Below are positions 40,141 through 48,377 of a stretch of DNA of 64,000 nucleotides, one piece after another. Source of the DNA: Flavobacteriales bacterium (GTDB taxonomy: Bacteria; Bacteroidota; Bacteroidia; Flavobacteriales_F; PHOS-HE28); assembly GCA_023382455.1 (NCBI GenBank), contig JAHDVX010000004.1:17922-81921 (forward strand), given 5' to 3'. Position numbers and translations under genes: made by a program. Each line of letters starts with the position of its first letter. The first letter of the stretch is position 1. The notes under the pieces are model-generated. The model made no database searches. It worked only from the letters and a program-made list of their open reading frames with translations, and was not told the DNA's origin.

Positions 40141-41165
40141 TTGAATGCGGCGGGGTCCAGGTCGGTGAAGCGGCGCCAGCCCAGGATGTAGCGGTCGTAG
40201 GCGATGCTGCGGTGGTACATGCCCGTGAGGTCGGGGTTGCGCTCGGCGCGCCGCAGGCGCCCGCGCTCCCGCACCAGGCGCGGCATCCAGCGCAGGAAGC
40301 GGCGGTGGGCGCGGCCCACCTGCCAGGCATGCGCCGCGTGGCCCTCGGCCAGGAATTTGAGCGCCGCGAAGACATCGAGGGTGAGGCGGTGCACGATGCG
40401 GGCGTAGATCCAGCGCGAGTTCAGGTGCTTGGTGAGGACGGCGAGGCTGTTGCGGAAATTGAGGTAGGTCTTGCGCGGGTCTCCGTAACCGAGGGCGCCG
40501 CCGCCCACGTGGTGCACGGCCACGGCGCTGGTGTAGCCGATGCGCCAGCCCTGGCGGCGCAAGGTCCAGCAGAGGTCGATCTCCTCCATGTGCGCGAAAA
40601 GCGCCTCGTCGAAACCGCCGGCACCATGGAAGGCCTCGGCACGCACCATCAGGCAGGCGCCGGTGGCCCAGAACACGTCGCGGTCATCGTTGTACTGGCC
40701 GTGGTCCTCCTCCGTCAGTTCAAAGATGCGTCCGCGGCAGAAGGGATACCCGTTGCGGTCGATGAACCCGCCGGCGGCACCGGCATGCTCGAAGGTGTTC
40801 GGGTTGCGGTGGCTGAGCACCTTGGGCTGGCAGGCAGCCATGTCGGGCCGGGCCTCCAGGTGCGTGCGCAGGGCGGCGGCCCATCCGGGCGGCACCTCCA
40901 CATCGGAGTTCAGCAGCACGTAGTACTTGGCCTGGACCTGCTTCAGGGCGGCGTTGTAGCCTCCGGCGAAACCGGTGTTGGCGGGCATGGCGATCACCTC
41001 GGCCTGGGGCGCGTTGCGGCGCAGCCAATCCAGGGAGTCGTCGGTGCTGCCGTTATCGGCCACGATCACACGGGCATCGCTCCCGGTGTTGGCCACCACG
41101 CGCGGCAGGAACTGCTCCAGCCAGCGCCGGCCGTTCCAGTTCAAGATCACCACCGCCGTGTCCAT
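40116..41165 (-). CDS. family 2 glycosyltransferase
   Basis: This 349-aa GT-A fold enzyme shows VVILNWNG at the N-terminus, VADNGSTDDS, NTGFAGGYNAAL, the DxD-like LLNSDVEVPPGW, and FWATGACLMVRAEAF then FDEALFAHMEEIDLCWT. It is close to rhamnosyltransferase-like members that build cell-surface glycans. After residue 250 a basic amphipathic segment may touch the membrane. The acceptor and donor are unknown. No other surface-polysaccharide gene is adjacent. Confidence 0.92.
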   Translation of the reverse strand: MDTAVVILNWNGRRWLEQFLPRVVANTGSDARVIVADNGSTDDSLDWLRRNAPQAEVIAMPANTGFAGGYNAALKQVQAKYYVLLNSDVEVPPGWAAALRTHLEARPDMAACQPKVLSHRNPNTFEHAGAAGGFIDRNGYPFCRGRIFELTEEDHGQYNDDRDVFWATGACLMVRAEAFHGAGGFDEALFAHMEEIDLCWTLRRQGWRIGYTSAVAVHHVGGGALGYGDPRKTYLNFRNSLAVLTKHLNSRWIYARIVHRLTLDVFAALKFLAEGHAAHAWQVGRAHRRFLRWMPRLVRERGRLRRAERNPDLTGMYHRSIAYDRYILGWRRFTDLDPAAFNQPARRTR

Positions 41166-41303
41166 TCCGCCATTTCGTGCTTTGCGTGCCGCGCAAAAAT
41201 GGGGAAGAACCCTTGGCTGGTCATGTGAAAAAATGGTGCAATGGCGACCGAGTGCCGGAGCACGGGCCGGGATGCGACCATGCGAATGCCCGGCCCGTGA
41301 ACC

Positions 41304-43754
41304 TCACCGGGGCCTCCGGCTGCCGGAGGAACCGCCGCTGCCGCCATGGCTTGGCGTGGTGCTGCGCCCGGGGGAGGAAGGAGCCGGGCGCGTGGAGGGC
41401 GCCGACCGGGTGGGGGCGGAGGGTGCCACGGTGCGGGGTGCGCGGGGCGCCGGGGCGGTGGATGGTTGGCGGTCGTTCTGGTAACCGCGGTAATCATCCA
41501 CGCGCTGCTCGCCGCGCATCCGCTCGCGCTGGATCTCGCGCGGGTCCGGCTGGGCGGGCCGTGAGGGCTCGCGCACCGCGGGTGAGGTCGGCTGTGTGCC
41601 GGGTGCGGTCCTGCCGGGTGCGGCGTTGCTACGGTCCGTACCCCGCGTATCACCGGCCTGCGGCGTGCGGTTTCCGGGCTGTGTTACCGGCCGCCATTGG
41701 CCATCGCGCAACTCCTCCGTGCGCCCTTGCTCGATGCGGTACACGTTCCCTTGGCGGTCCGTGAAGTGGTCGCCCGCTATCACCCGTCCGCCGCGGGTCG
41801 CGTTGTCCCTGGCGGCAGTTGGCACCGTTCCGGCCGTACCCCGGGTGGCAGGCCTGGCGGCGATGGTGGTGGGGGTGACGCCCCTGGTCCGGTGGTTGGT
41901 GTAGAGGTCGGTGGTGCGGGCAGGGCTCACATCGGTGAGCCGACCGGTGGTGCCGGTACGCTGGGCCATGCCTGGCCGGTGGCCGTAGTAGCCGCCGTAG
42001 TGGCCCGGCACGTAGTGGCCGTGCCAATAATGGTCATGTCCGTACCAGGTGGCGATCGGCGGGCAGTAGGCGTAGGGCCCCCACCAACCCCAGGAGTAGG
42101 GCCGGTAGTAGCCGTAGTAGGTCCAGCCGGGGTAGAACCAGTTGAATCCCCAACGGGCACCGAATCCCCAGCCGTACCAGGGGTTGTAGGTGAAGCCGAA
42201 GCCCCAGGTGTAAGGCCGCGGGTACCAGTAGTGGCTGTGCCACGGCTCGTAGTAGAAGCCGGTGCCGTAGATCACGGTGCCGCCCTGCACGTAGGAGCCC
42301 AGGTATCCGGGGGTGTAGCCGATGAAGACCACGTCCGGCGTATGGTCGTAGATGTAGACGTAGCGCACGCGGTAGTTGGGGTCGGAGGGCGGTATGTCGT
42401 TCACCTCGCCGGGCACGCGCGTGCTCACGGTCCAAGGCCCGTCGGGGGTATCGCCCTCGAACCAGACGGCGTTGTCCACCACATAGTAGCGTCCGTGGAT
42501 GCGCAGCACCGTGGTGCTGGCGTTGGCGGCGGCGAAGACGTCGGTGCCGGCGATGCGGCGGAACTCGGGTGCGCCGTCATAGGTCACGGTCACCGTGGCA
42601 GTGCGGCGGTCCACCTGGGCGGTTTGCGGGATGCTGGCGTCACGGACGGCCTCGCGGGCCTGGTCGGTGCCGGCCACGTGGGCCAGGATGCCGTCCTTGG
42701 CGGAGCCTTCCGGCACCTGGGCGAAGCCGGCGGGCAGCGCATCGGGCGCCACATAGCGCCAAGGGCCGTTGCGGAGGTCCTTGGTGGCATACCAGCGTCC
42801 GGAGGCGAGCAGGTAGTATTCCTGCGTGGGGATGTCCAGGAAGAGGTCGTTGTCCGTGTTGGTCACGTACATCAGCGAACTGTTGCTATAGGGCTCGAGT
42901 TGCGGAGGCCCGTTGAGGTCCAGCAGCACGGCGGGCTTGGTGGAAACCACCACCTCGGGCACCAGCCCCTGCGGGCGCTCGGCCGTGTAGGAGCTGTCCA
43001 CCTTGGCGGCAAGTTGCTGCAGGTAGGCGGGGGCTTTGGATTCATTGGTCCAAGGGCCGGTGGCGGCGGGAGCGCTGTACCAAAGGCCGGAGCCGTATAG
43101 CCAGTAGGCCTTGCCGTCCACGCACACCAGGAAGAAGGGCGTGTTCACCACCCGCTCCACGTTGGGTGCGGAAGCGGCATAGACCGGGTCGTTGTTGATC
43201 TCCGCGGCCTTCACAGGGGAGAGCACGGGATTGCCGTCGATGTAGAGCAGGATGCCGGGCTTCTCGCTGTAGATGATCTCGGGCGGCGTGTTGTTGTAGC
43301 CGTTGTCCGCCTGTTTCTCCTGCTCGAGTGCGGCCACCAGCCAGTCGATGTCCACCGGCGGGGCGTTGCGCGCGATGCCCTCGGAGAGCATGGCGATCAC
43401 CCGTGATCGTTCGGCCTCATCGGTGATGCCCGGGAAGCGGGCATCGGTCACCTTGAAGCTGGAGAGGGTGCCCATGCGGGTGGAGCGGTCCACGGCGAGC
43501 AGGCCGTTTCCCCAGATGGCGCCGAACAGCGGGCTGCTGTCCTGCGGGCGCTGGAGCGCCACGGCGGCACGGGCGGTGAAGCTGGTGCCGTCGAAGGATT
43601 CGGGCTGGGGCTTGAACACCTGCACCTGGTCCTGGCCGGAAGTGAAGACCAAGGGCCAATTATCGGACCGTTCCTGGGCGTCAATCCGTGGCGTGATCCA
43701 CAGGGCTGCCGCGATCATGGCGATCCGCTGGAGGGTGAAGCTTGCTCGGTTCAT
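41304..43754 (-). CDS. large secreted Tyr/Trp/Gly-rich repeat protein of unknown function
   Basis: This 816-aa protein has a signal peptide (to about residue 26) and no enzyme motif that I recognise. The N-terminal two thirds contain recurring modules with a Tyr-Tyr strand, a Gly-x-Trp-Tyr turn and a closing Gly-Pro-Trp: GSGLWYSAPAATGPWT, ASGRWYATKDLRNGPW, and VVDNAVWFEGDTPDGPWT. Residues about 475-605 (41940-42330) are an extreme aromatic block (YGYYRPYSWGWWGPYAY). The last 200 residues are Arg/Pro/Thr/Ser-rich and disordered. A cell-surface or adhesive role is possible. It is monocistronic; 41166-41303 and 43755-43927 hold nothing clear. Confidence 0.75.
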   Translation of the reverse strand: MNRASFTLQRIAMIAAALWITPRIDAQERSDNWPLVFTSGQDQVQVFKPQPESFDGTSFTARAAVALQRPQDSSPLFGAIWGNGLLAVDRSTRMGTLSSFKVTDARFPGITDEAERSRVIAMLSEGIARNAPPVDIDWLVAALEQEKQADNGYNNTPPEIIYSEKPGILLYIDGNPVLSPVKAAEINNDPVYAASAPNVERVVNTPFFLVCVDGKAYWLYGSGLWYSAPAATGPWTNESKAPAYLQQLAAKVDSSYTAERPQGLVPEVVVSTKPAVLLDLNGPPQLEPYSNSSLMYVTNTDNDLFLDIPTQEYYLLASGRWYATKDLRNGPWRYVAPDALPAGFAQVPEGSAKDGILAHVAGTDQAREAVRDASIPQTAQVDRRTATVTVTYDGAPEFRRIAGTDVFAAANASTTVLRIHGRYYVVDNAVWFEGDTPDGPWTVSTRVPGEVNDIPPSDPNYRVRYVYIYDHTPDVVFIGYTPGYLGSYVQGGTVIYGTGFYYEPWHSHYWYPRPYTWGFGFTYNPWYGWGFGARWGFNWFYPGWTYYGYYRPYSWGWWGPYAYCPPIATWYGHDHYWHGHYVPGHYGGYYGHRPGMAQRTGTTGRLTDVSPARTTDLYTNHRTRGVTPTTIAARPATRGTAGTVPTAARDNATRGGRVIAGDHFTDRQGNVYRIEQGRTEELRDGQWRPVTQPGNRTPQAGDTRGTDRSNAAPGRTAPGTQPTSPAVREPSRPAQPDPREIQRERMRGEQRVDDYRGYQNDRQPSTAPAPRAPRTVAPSAPTRSAPSTRPAPSSPGRSTTPSHGGSGGSSGSRRPR

Positions 43755-43927
43755 GGTATGAAGACTTGTTGGCCGTTGATCAACCGGCCAAGATCCGTGC
43801 CAGTTTCGGCATTGGCAGCGGCCAGGGTGAAGTGGTGCTTCAAATGGTCCTATCAGGCGGTTTCACGGCCTGCCGAAAGGACGGGGAAGAGGCCTGTAGG
43901 TTTGATCCAGCACGGGCCGGAGGCCGT

Positions 43928-45409
43928 TCAGCGACGTTCGAGGCAGGCCACGTTCTCCACATGGGCGGTGTGGGGGAACATGTCCACCGGCTGCACGGCG
44001 GCGACGCGGTACAGGTCGTTGAGCAAGGCCAGGTCGCGGGCCTGGGTGGCGGGGTTGCAGCTGACGTAGACCACGCGGGGCGGGGCCATCTCGCGGATCC
44101 GTTGCACCACGGCCTCGTGCATGCCGGCGCGTGGCGGGTCGGTCACCAGCACATCGGGCTTGCCGTGGCGCTCGATGAAGCCGGCATTGAGCAGGTCCTT
44201 CAGGTCGCCGGCCTCAAAGGCCACGTTGCCGATGCCGTTGAGCCCGGCATTGGCGTGGGCATCGGCGATGGCCTCGGGCACGATCTCCGCGCCGGTCACG
44301 TGGGCGCAATGGCGCGCCAGGAAGAGGGAGATGCTGCCCGCCCCGCAGTAGAGGTCGTACACGCGCTCATCCCCCCTCAGCTTGGCCCAGTCGCGCACCA
44401 GCTCGTACATCGCCAGCGTCTGCGCGGGGTTGGTCTGGAAGAAGCTCTTGGGCCCGATGCGGAACCGCAGCGGGTCGAAGCCGGCATCGGGCAGCTGCTC
44501 GATGATGTGGTCCCGGCCGTGGAATACCTGGATGTCCAGGTCCCAGATGGTGTCGTTCTTCTTGGGGTTGATGCACCAAAGCAGTGCGGTGATGCCGGGA
44601 AACTCGTGGAGGATCGCGGAGAGCAATGCTTCGCGCGCGGGGGTGTCCTCATGGCCGAAGGCCAGCAGCACCATGGTCTCTCCGGTGGTGGTGGTGCGGA
44701 TGGTGAGCGTGCGCAACCAGCCCTGGTGTTGCCGGATGTTGTAGTGGTCCAGTCCGTGCTTGGCGGAGTAGGCGCGGATGAAGTTGCGGATGGCGTCGCT
44801 GGGCTCGGGCTGCAGCCAGCATTCGCTGATGTCGAGCACCTTGTCGAAGCGCCCGGGCAGGTGGTAGCCCACGGCCTTCCGTTCGTTGATGCGCCCTCCG
44901 GCCGCGAGCTCCTCCTGCGTGAACCAGCGCTGGTCGCTGAAGGTGTACTCCAGTTTGTTCCGGTAGAAACGGGTGGCTTTGGCGGCCAGCGTCGGTGGCA
45001 CCTCGGGCAGCTCCAGGCCGCCGATGCGTTCCAGATTGTCGATCACCTCCTGCCGTTTCCAGTCGGTCTGCGCGGCGTATTCCAGGTGCTGCCAGGTGCA
45101 CCCCCCGCAGGTGCCGAAGTGCTTGCAGAACGGCACGGCCCGTTGCGGCGAGGGCGTGATCAGGCGCTCCACCCGGGCCTCTGCCAGGTTTTTCTTCTTG
45201 CGGGTGATCCGCAGGTCGGCCACATCGCCGGGCACGGCGCCTTCCACAAATACCACCAGGCCGTCCACCTTGGCCAAGGCCTTTCCCTTGGCGCCCACGC
45301 CGGAGATGGCGGCACCTTCCAGCACGGGCAGTTCCTTGGGGACATGTCGGCGTGGCGGCCGCCCGTGGGCGCGGCCCGGTGCAAGTCCTTCGGTGGTGCG
45401 GTCTTCCAT
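43928..45409 (-). CDS. rlmD: 23S rRNA (uracil-C5)-methyltransferase, RlmD/RumA type
   Basis: This 493-aa enzyme methylates U1939-type uracils of 23S rRNA. It has an N-terminal TRAM domain (GKALAKVDGLVVFVEGAVPGD), an iron-sulfur cluster site CKHFGTCGGC with a fourth Cys in ISECWL, the SAM motif YDLYCGAGSISLF, TDPPRAGM, and the catalytic Cys in VSCNPAT. ATG 45409 (MEDRTT) is chosen; the frame to 45439 overlaps the upstream gene. It lies 26 bp downstream of the carboxypeptidase-like protein, so the two are probably one transcript. Confidence 0.95.
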   Translation of the reverse strand: MEDRTTEGLAPGRAHGRPPRRHVPKELPVLEGAAISGVGAKGKALAKVDGLVVFVEGAVPGDVADLRITRKKKNLAEARVERLITPSPQRAVPFCKHFGTCGGCTWQHLEYAAQTDWKRQEVIDNLERIGGLELPEVPPTLAAKATRFYRNKLEYTFSDQRWFTQEELAAGGRINERKAVGYHLPGRFDKVLDISECWLQPEPSDAIRNFIRAYSAKHGLDHYNIRQHQGWLRTLTIRTTTTGETMVLLAFGHEDTPAREALLSAILHEFPGITALLWCINPKKNDTIWDLDIQVFHGRDHIIEQLPDAGFDPLRFRIGPKSFFQTNPAQTLAMYELVRDWAKLRGDERVYDLYCGAGSISLFLARHCAHVTGAEIVPEAIADAHANAGLNGIGNVAFEAGDLKDLLNAGFIERHGKPDVLVTDPPRAGMHEAVVQRIREMAPPRVVYVSCNPATQARDLALLNDLYRVAAVQPVDMFPHTAHVENVACLERR

Positions 45410-45435
45410 GGCCGGGATCAAACGGGCGTCCGTCC

Positions 45436-46065
45436 TCACTGTTTCTTGAATTTCCCGGCTTTCCAGGCTTGCACGAACTGGGCCCAGGCGATGGGGTTGA
45501 AGAGGTTCACCGTGGGGGCCATGCCCTGATTGTAGATGCGCGTGTTCTCCATCGCCACCTGGTAGTGTGCGGCCAGGCCGGCATCGGGCGGCAGGTTTTC
45601 CATCCGCTGCATGGCCTCGGCGGAGTTCAGGTGTTTCAGGGCGCGCTGGTAGTCGTCATCCGAGAGCGAGAGCGCGAGGAAGGCTTCGCGGAACTGCTCC
45701 TTGCTGGGCCAAGGATACACTTCGAGGGGCCGCAGCATCACGGTGTCCGGTGTGAGCACGTGGATCATGGAATACTTGCTTTCGTGCAGCGAATCGGGGA
45801 TGGCGTACTGGCCGCGCTTGAAACCCACGGCGGCGAACTCAATGGTGTCGCCGGCCTGGGCCACGAAGCTGAAGTAGCCGTACACGTCGCTGATGGTGCC
45901 GCGGTAGCTGCCGCGCGTGAGAATGCTGGTGAAGGGTACGGGTTCCAGGCTGTCGCCGGTGACCACCACGCCGCTGAACTGGACCAGCTTGCGGTCCTTG
46001 GGCTGTTGCGCCCGGACGTGGCCGCAAAGAACGAGGAGCAGGGAAAGGGCGAGGATCAGGCGCAT
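45436..46065 (-). CDS. secreted carboxypeptidase-regulatory-like domain protein
   Basis: This 209-aa protein has a signal peptide (to RAQ, residue 20) and a CarboxypepD_reg-like beta sandwich: FSGVVVTGDSLEPVPFTSI, RGTISDVYGYFSFVAQAGDTIEFAAVGFK. This is the plug-like domain found at the start of SusC proteins, here free-standing. The C-terminal half (LEVYPWPSKEQFREAFLAL) is helical and common in Bacteroidota proteins of unknown role. A perfect TACTTTTG box lies 4 bp from ATG 46065, giving strong support for this start over 46119. It is followed by rlmD. Confidence 0.88.
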   Translation of the reverse strand: MRLILALSLLLVLCGHVRAQQPKDRKLVQFSGVVVTGDSLEPVPFTSILTRGSYRGTISDVYGYFSFVAQAGDTIEFAAVGFKRGQYAIPDSLHESKYSMIHVLTPDTVMLRPLEVYPWPSKEQFREAFLALSLSDDDYQRALKHLNSAEAMQRMENLPPDAGLAAHYQVAMENTRIYNQGMAPTVNLFNPIAWAQFVQAWKAGKFKKQ

Positions 46066-46069
46066 GGCA

Positions 46070-46077
46070 CAAAAGTA
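46070..46077 (-). promoter_or_regulatory. -7 box TACTTTTG, 4 bp from the start codon
   Basis: Matches TAnnTTTG at all six fixed positions. The gap is TGCC. This is the clearest member of the leaderless-promoter group. Confidence 0.6.
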
Positions 46078-46148
46078 GCGGTGCGGGGGTGCACCATCCG
46101 CCAAAAGACATGCCACCACCGTGCTTGGTGCCGTATGCCCTGCGCGAA

Positions 46149-46156
46149 TACCTTGG
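46149..46156 (+). promoter_or_regulatory. -7-like box TACCTTGG, 4 bp from the start codon
   Basis: Seven of eight positions match TAnnTTTG; gap CGGC to ATG 46161. Divergent from the box at 46070-46077. Confidence 0.45.
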
Positions 46157-46160
46157 CGGC

Positions 46161-47225
46161 ATGATCCACTCTTTCCGCATCCCTGCGATCGTGTTCGCCC
46201 TCGCTGGCCTGGCCTCCGCGGCCATGGCGCAGATCACCATCACTTCGGCGGACATGCCCATGGCCGGCGACACGGTGCGCTTCCGCAACAGTGCCACCAC
46301 GGCGGACATGGCCGATACGGGCCCCGGCCACCAATGGGATTTCAGCGGTTTGCAGCCCCTGGCCGAAGGAGCGGACACGGCGGTGACCGTGGGCAGCACG
46401 CCCTTGCTCTACCAATTTTTCTTCAACAACGCACTGCTCTATCCGCAGCACAAGGCGGACTTTGCCATGCGCGGCCCGGCCATCGGGGCGCAAGGCGTCA
46501 CCGTGGAGGATCTGTATGATTACTTCAAGTCGAATTCCGCGGGGTTCCGGAACGTGGGTTTCGGGGCCACGATCAACGGCCTGCCCTCCTCGGTGCAGCG
46601 CGACCCCGTGGATTGGATCTACCGGTTCCCGTTGAACTACGGCGACCAGGACAGCTCGTTCAGCCACTTCCAGATCGCGGTGCCCACGCTGGGCTACTAT
46701 GGCCAGGACCAGTTGCGCCGCAACGAAGTGGACGGCTGGGGCACGCTCATCCTTCCGGCGGACACCTTCCAAGTGCTGCGGGTGAAATCGCGCATCGAGC
46801 GGACCGATACGGTGTACATCGAACAGTTCGGCATCGGCTTCGCCTTGCCGGTACCGGAGATCGTGGAGTACAAGTGGCTCGCCCCGGGCATGGACGAGCC
46901 GGTGCTGCAGGTCACCAACATGGGTGGTGCCAACACGCTGGTGCGCTTCTTCCATGCCCCGGAGGACATCACCACGGCGGTGTTTCCACCGGCTGCTTCG
47001 GAGGGGATGAAGGTTTGGCCGAACCCCGCGGACCGCCTGATCCACGTGGACGGATACGGGCCCGGCATACTGGAACTGCGTGCAGCCGATGGCCGGTTGG
47101 TACGTTCCATGGAAGTACATGGCCAGGGAACGGCAGTGCTTGATGTGGGCGGTCTGGCCCCCGGCACCTACCTGCTTCACCACGCCGTGGGCGGGAAGGA
47201 CAGGCGGGTGCTGATCATGCCGTGA
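46161..47225 (+). CDS. secreted T9SS cargo protein of unknown function
   Basis: This 354-aa protein has a signal peptide (to AMAQ, residue 16) and a C-terminal sorting domain (MKVWPNPADRLIHVDG, GGLAPGTYLLHH, RRVLIMP). The body begins ITITSADMPMAGDTVRF, a motif common at the front of Bacteroidota secreted proteins of unknown role, and contains WDFSGLQP. No catalytic residues can be assigned. ATG 46161 is supported by the box 4 bp upstream. The last 11 bp overlap the convergent gene. Confidence 0.85.
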   Translation: MIHSFRIPAIVFALAGLASAAMAQITITSADMPMAGDTVRFRNSATTADMADTGPGHQWDFSGLQPLAEGADTAVTVGSTPLLYQFFFNNALLYPQHKADFAMRGPAIGAQGVTVEDLYDYFKSNSAGFRNVGFGATINGLPSSVQRDPVDWIYRFPLNYGDQDSSFSHFQIAVPTLGYYGQDQLRRNEVDGWGTLILPADTFQVLRVKSRIERTDTVYIEQFGIGFALPVPEIVEYKWLAPGMDEPVLQVTNMGGANTLVRFFHAPEDITTAVFPPAASEGMKVWPNPADRLIHVDGYGPGILELRAADGRLVRSMEVHGQGTAVLDVGGLAPGTYLLHHAVGGKDRRVLIMP

Positions 47226-47814
47226 GCATGGTTTGGCGATGGGCCGCCATGGCGGCCTCGATGCCGGTCCGGTTTGCATCACACCATTGCTGCACGGCGG
47301 CCGTGTCGCCGCGATGCACGGCCCCGATCGCCGGATGCCGTTCCTCCTGCGGGCCGATGAGGGTCAGAAGCACCTGCCGCCCCAAGTCCGCTTCCCGCTC
47401 CAAGGGGCTTCCGTCATGCACGGGCGTACGCATCAGCACCGCGCGCGATCCGTACTGCCAGGCGAAGGCGGCCACGTACCGGGCCTTGCCCAGGATGCCT
47501 GTGCCGAAGCGCTTGGCCTGGGGCAGATGGCCCACTTCGTGTGCCAGGTGAAGCATCCATTTCCAGGTGGATCGCAGGCTGCCGTCGCCCAGGAAAGCGG
47601 GGTCGAACCAGATCCCGGTGAACCAGATGGTGCGCCCGACAGTGATGGCGCCGCCACGGTGGTAGCGGTACCACGGGGCCCGCAGCCAATTGCGCCGGGC
47701 GGGACGGATGCGTGCCTCGCCGAGCAGTGCCGTATCCACGCCACTCACGGCATGCAACAGGTGGATCGCCGCCGGGGTGAGCGAACCGTCCGCATGCAGC
47801 GGTGGCACGGCCAT
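47215..47814 (-). CDS. hypothetical protein with HEVGH zinc-site motif
   Basis: This 199-aa protein is not recognised as a whole, but WMLHLAHEVGHLPQA contains an HExxH motif in a helix, the zinc site of many metallopeptidases, and LEREADL downstream could supply a third ligand (EREA). It starts 2 bp after the stop of the DinB-like gene and is surely co-transcribed. There is no signal peptide. It resembles the loosely conserved predicted metal-dependent proteins found near DinB-type genes. Activity is unproven. The frame continues far upstream as a shadow of the DinB-like gene; ATG 47814 is the sensible start. Confidence 0.7.
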   Translation of the reverse strand: MAVPPLHADGSLTPAAIHLLHAVSGVDTALLGEARIRPARRNWLRAPWYRYHRGGAITVGRTIWFTGIWFDPAFLGDGSLRSTWKWMLHLAHEVGHLPQAKRFGTGILGKARYVAAFAWQYGSRAVLMRTPVHDGSPLEREADLGRQVLLTLIGPQEERHPAIGAVHRGDTAAVQQWCDANRTGIEAAMAAHRQTMLTA

Positions 47815-47816
47815 GG

Positions 47817-48314
47817 TCAAATGAGCTTGATACCGTACATCTTGCACAGCCAGGCCAGTTGCCCGGCATGTCCTGCTTCGTGCCGGATGGCATGGGTCAC
47901 CAGGTCGCGCACGTTGGAGCCGATGGCCGTCAACTTCGTTTGGTTCGGGGCTTCGAGTGCAGCGGCGTCCAAGGTGGCCAGGTGGTCCATCGCTTTTTGG
48001 TGCACGCGGTGGAAGGTGTCCTGGACCTCGGTGAAGGGCGGGCACTCCTCCGGGGGCAGACCGCCCGCACCCAGGGTGAAATGCTTGGCCCAGCTGAACT
48101 TCTCGAACGGCCCGCCCGTGGCGGCGAGGAGCAGACCATTCTCGGTGACCGCCAAATGTGCCACGGTCCAGAACACCGTGTTGAAGGGCTTGCCCGCCAC
48201 CTCGAACCGGCGGTGCGGGTCCTGGCCCTTGAGGGCGTTCAGGTGGAAGAGCGTCCATTCGCGGGTGCGCTCCATCATGTGCCGGAGCACATGGGCTTCA
48301 TTGGTCATGGCCAT
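47817..48314 (-). CDS. DinB-superfamily protein
   Basis: This 165-aa four-helix-bundle protein has the DinB_2 layout: an N-terminal metal-ligand helix (HMMERTREWTLFHL), NTVFWTVAHLAVTEN in the middle, and HAIRHEAGHAGQLAWLCK at the C-terminus. Members bind a divalent metal and act as thiol transferases or as uncharacterised stress proteins. The start can be ATG 48314 or 48308. A TTCCTTTG box lies 9 bp upstream. It forms a two-gene operon with the HEVGH protein. Confidence 0.87.
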   Translation of the reverse strand: MAMTNEAHVLRHMMERTREWTLFHLNALKGQDPHRRFEVAGKPFNTVFWTVAHLAVTENGLLLAATGGPFEKFSWAKHFTLGAGGLPPEECPPFTEVQDTFHRVHQKAMDHLATLDAAALEAPNQTKLTAIGSNVRDLVTHAIRHEAGHAGQLAWLCKMYGIKLI

Positions 48315-48365
48315 GGGTTTCGTGCAAAGGAAAGCGGCGGGTGGGACTTGGTGAGGCCGGCCCAG

Positions 48366-48373
48366 TACATTCG
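48366..48373 (+). promoter_or_regulatory. -7-like box TACATTCG of aroC, 4 bp from the start
   Basis: Seven of eight positions match TAnnTTTG; gap CCGC to ATG 48378. Confidence 0.5.
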
Positions 48374-48377
48374 CCGC

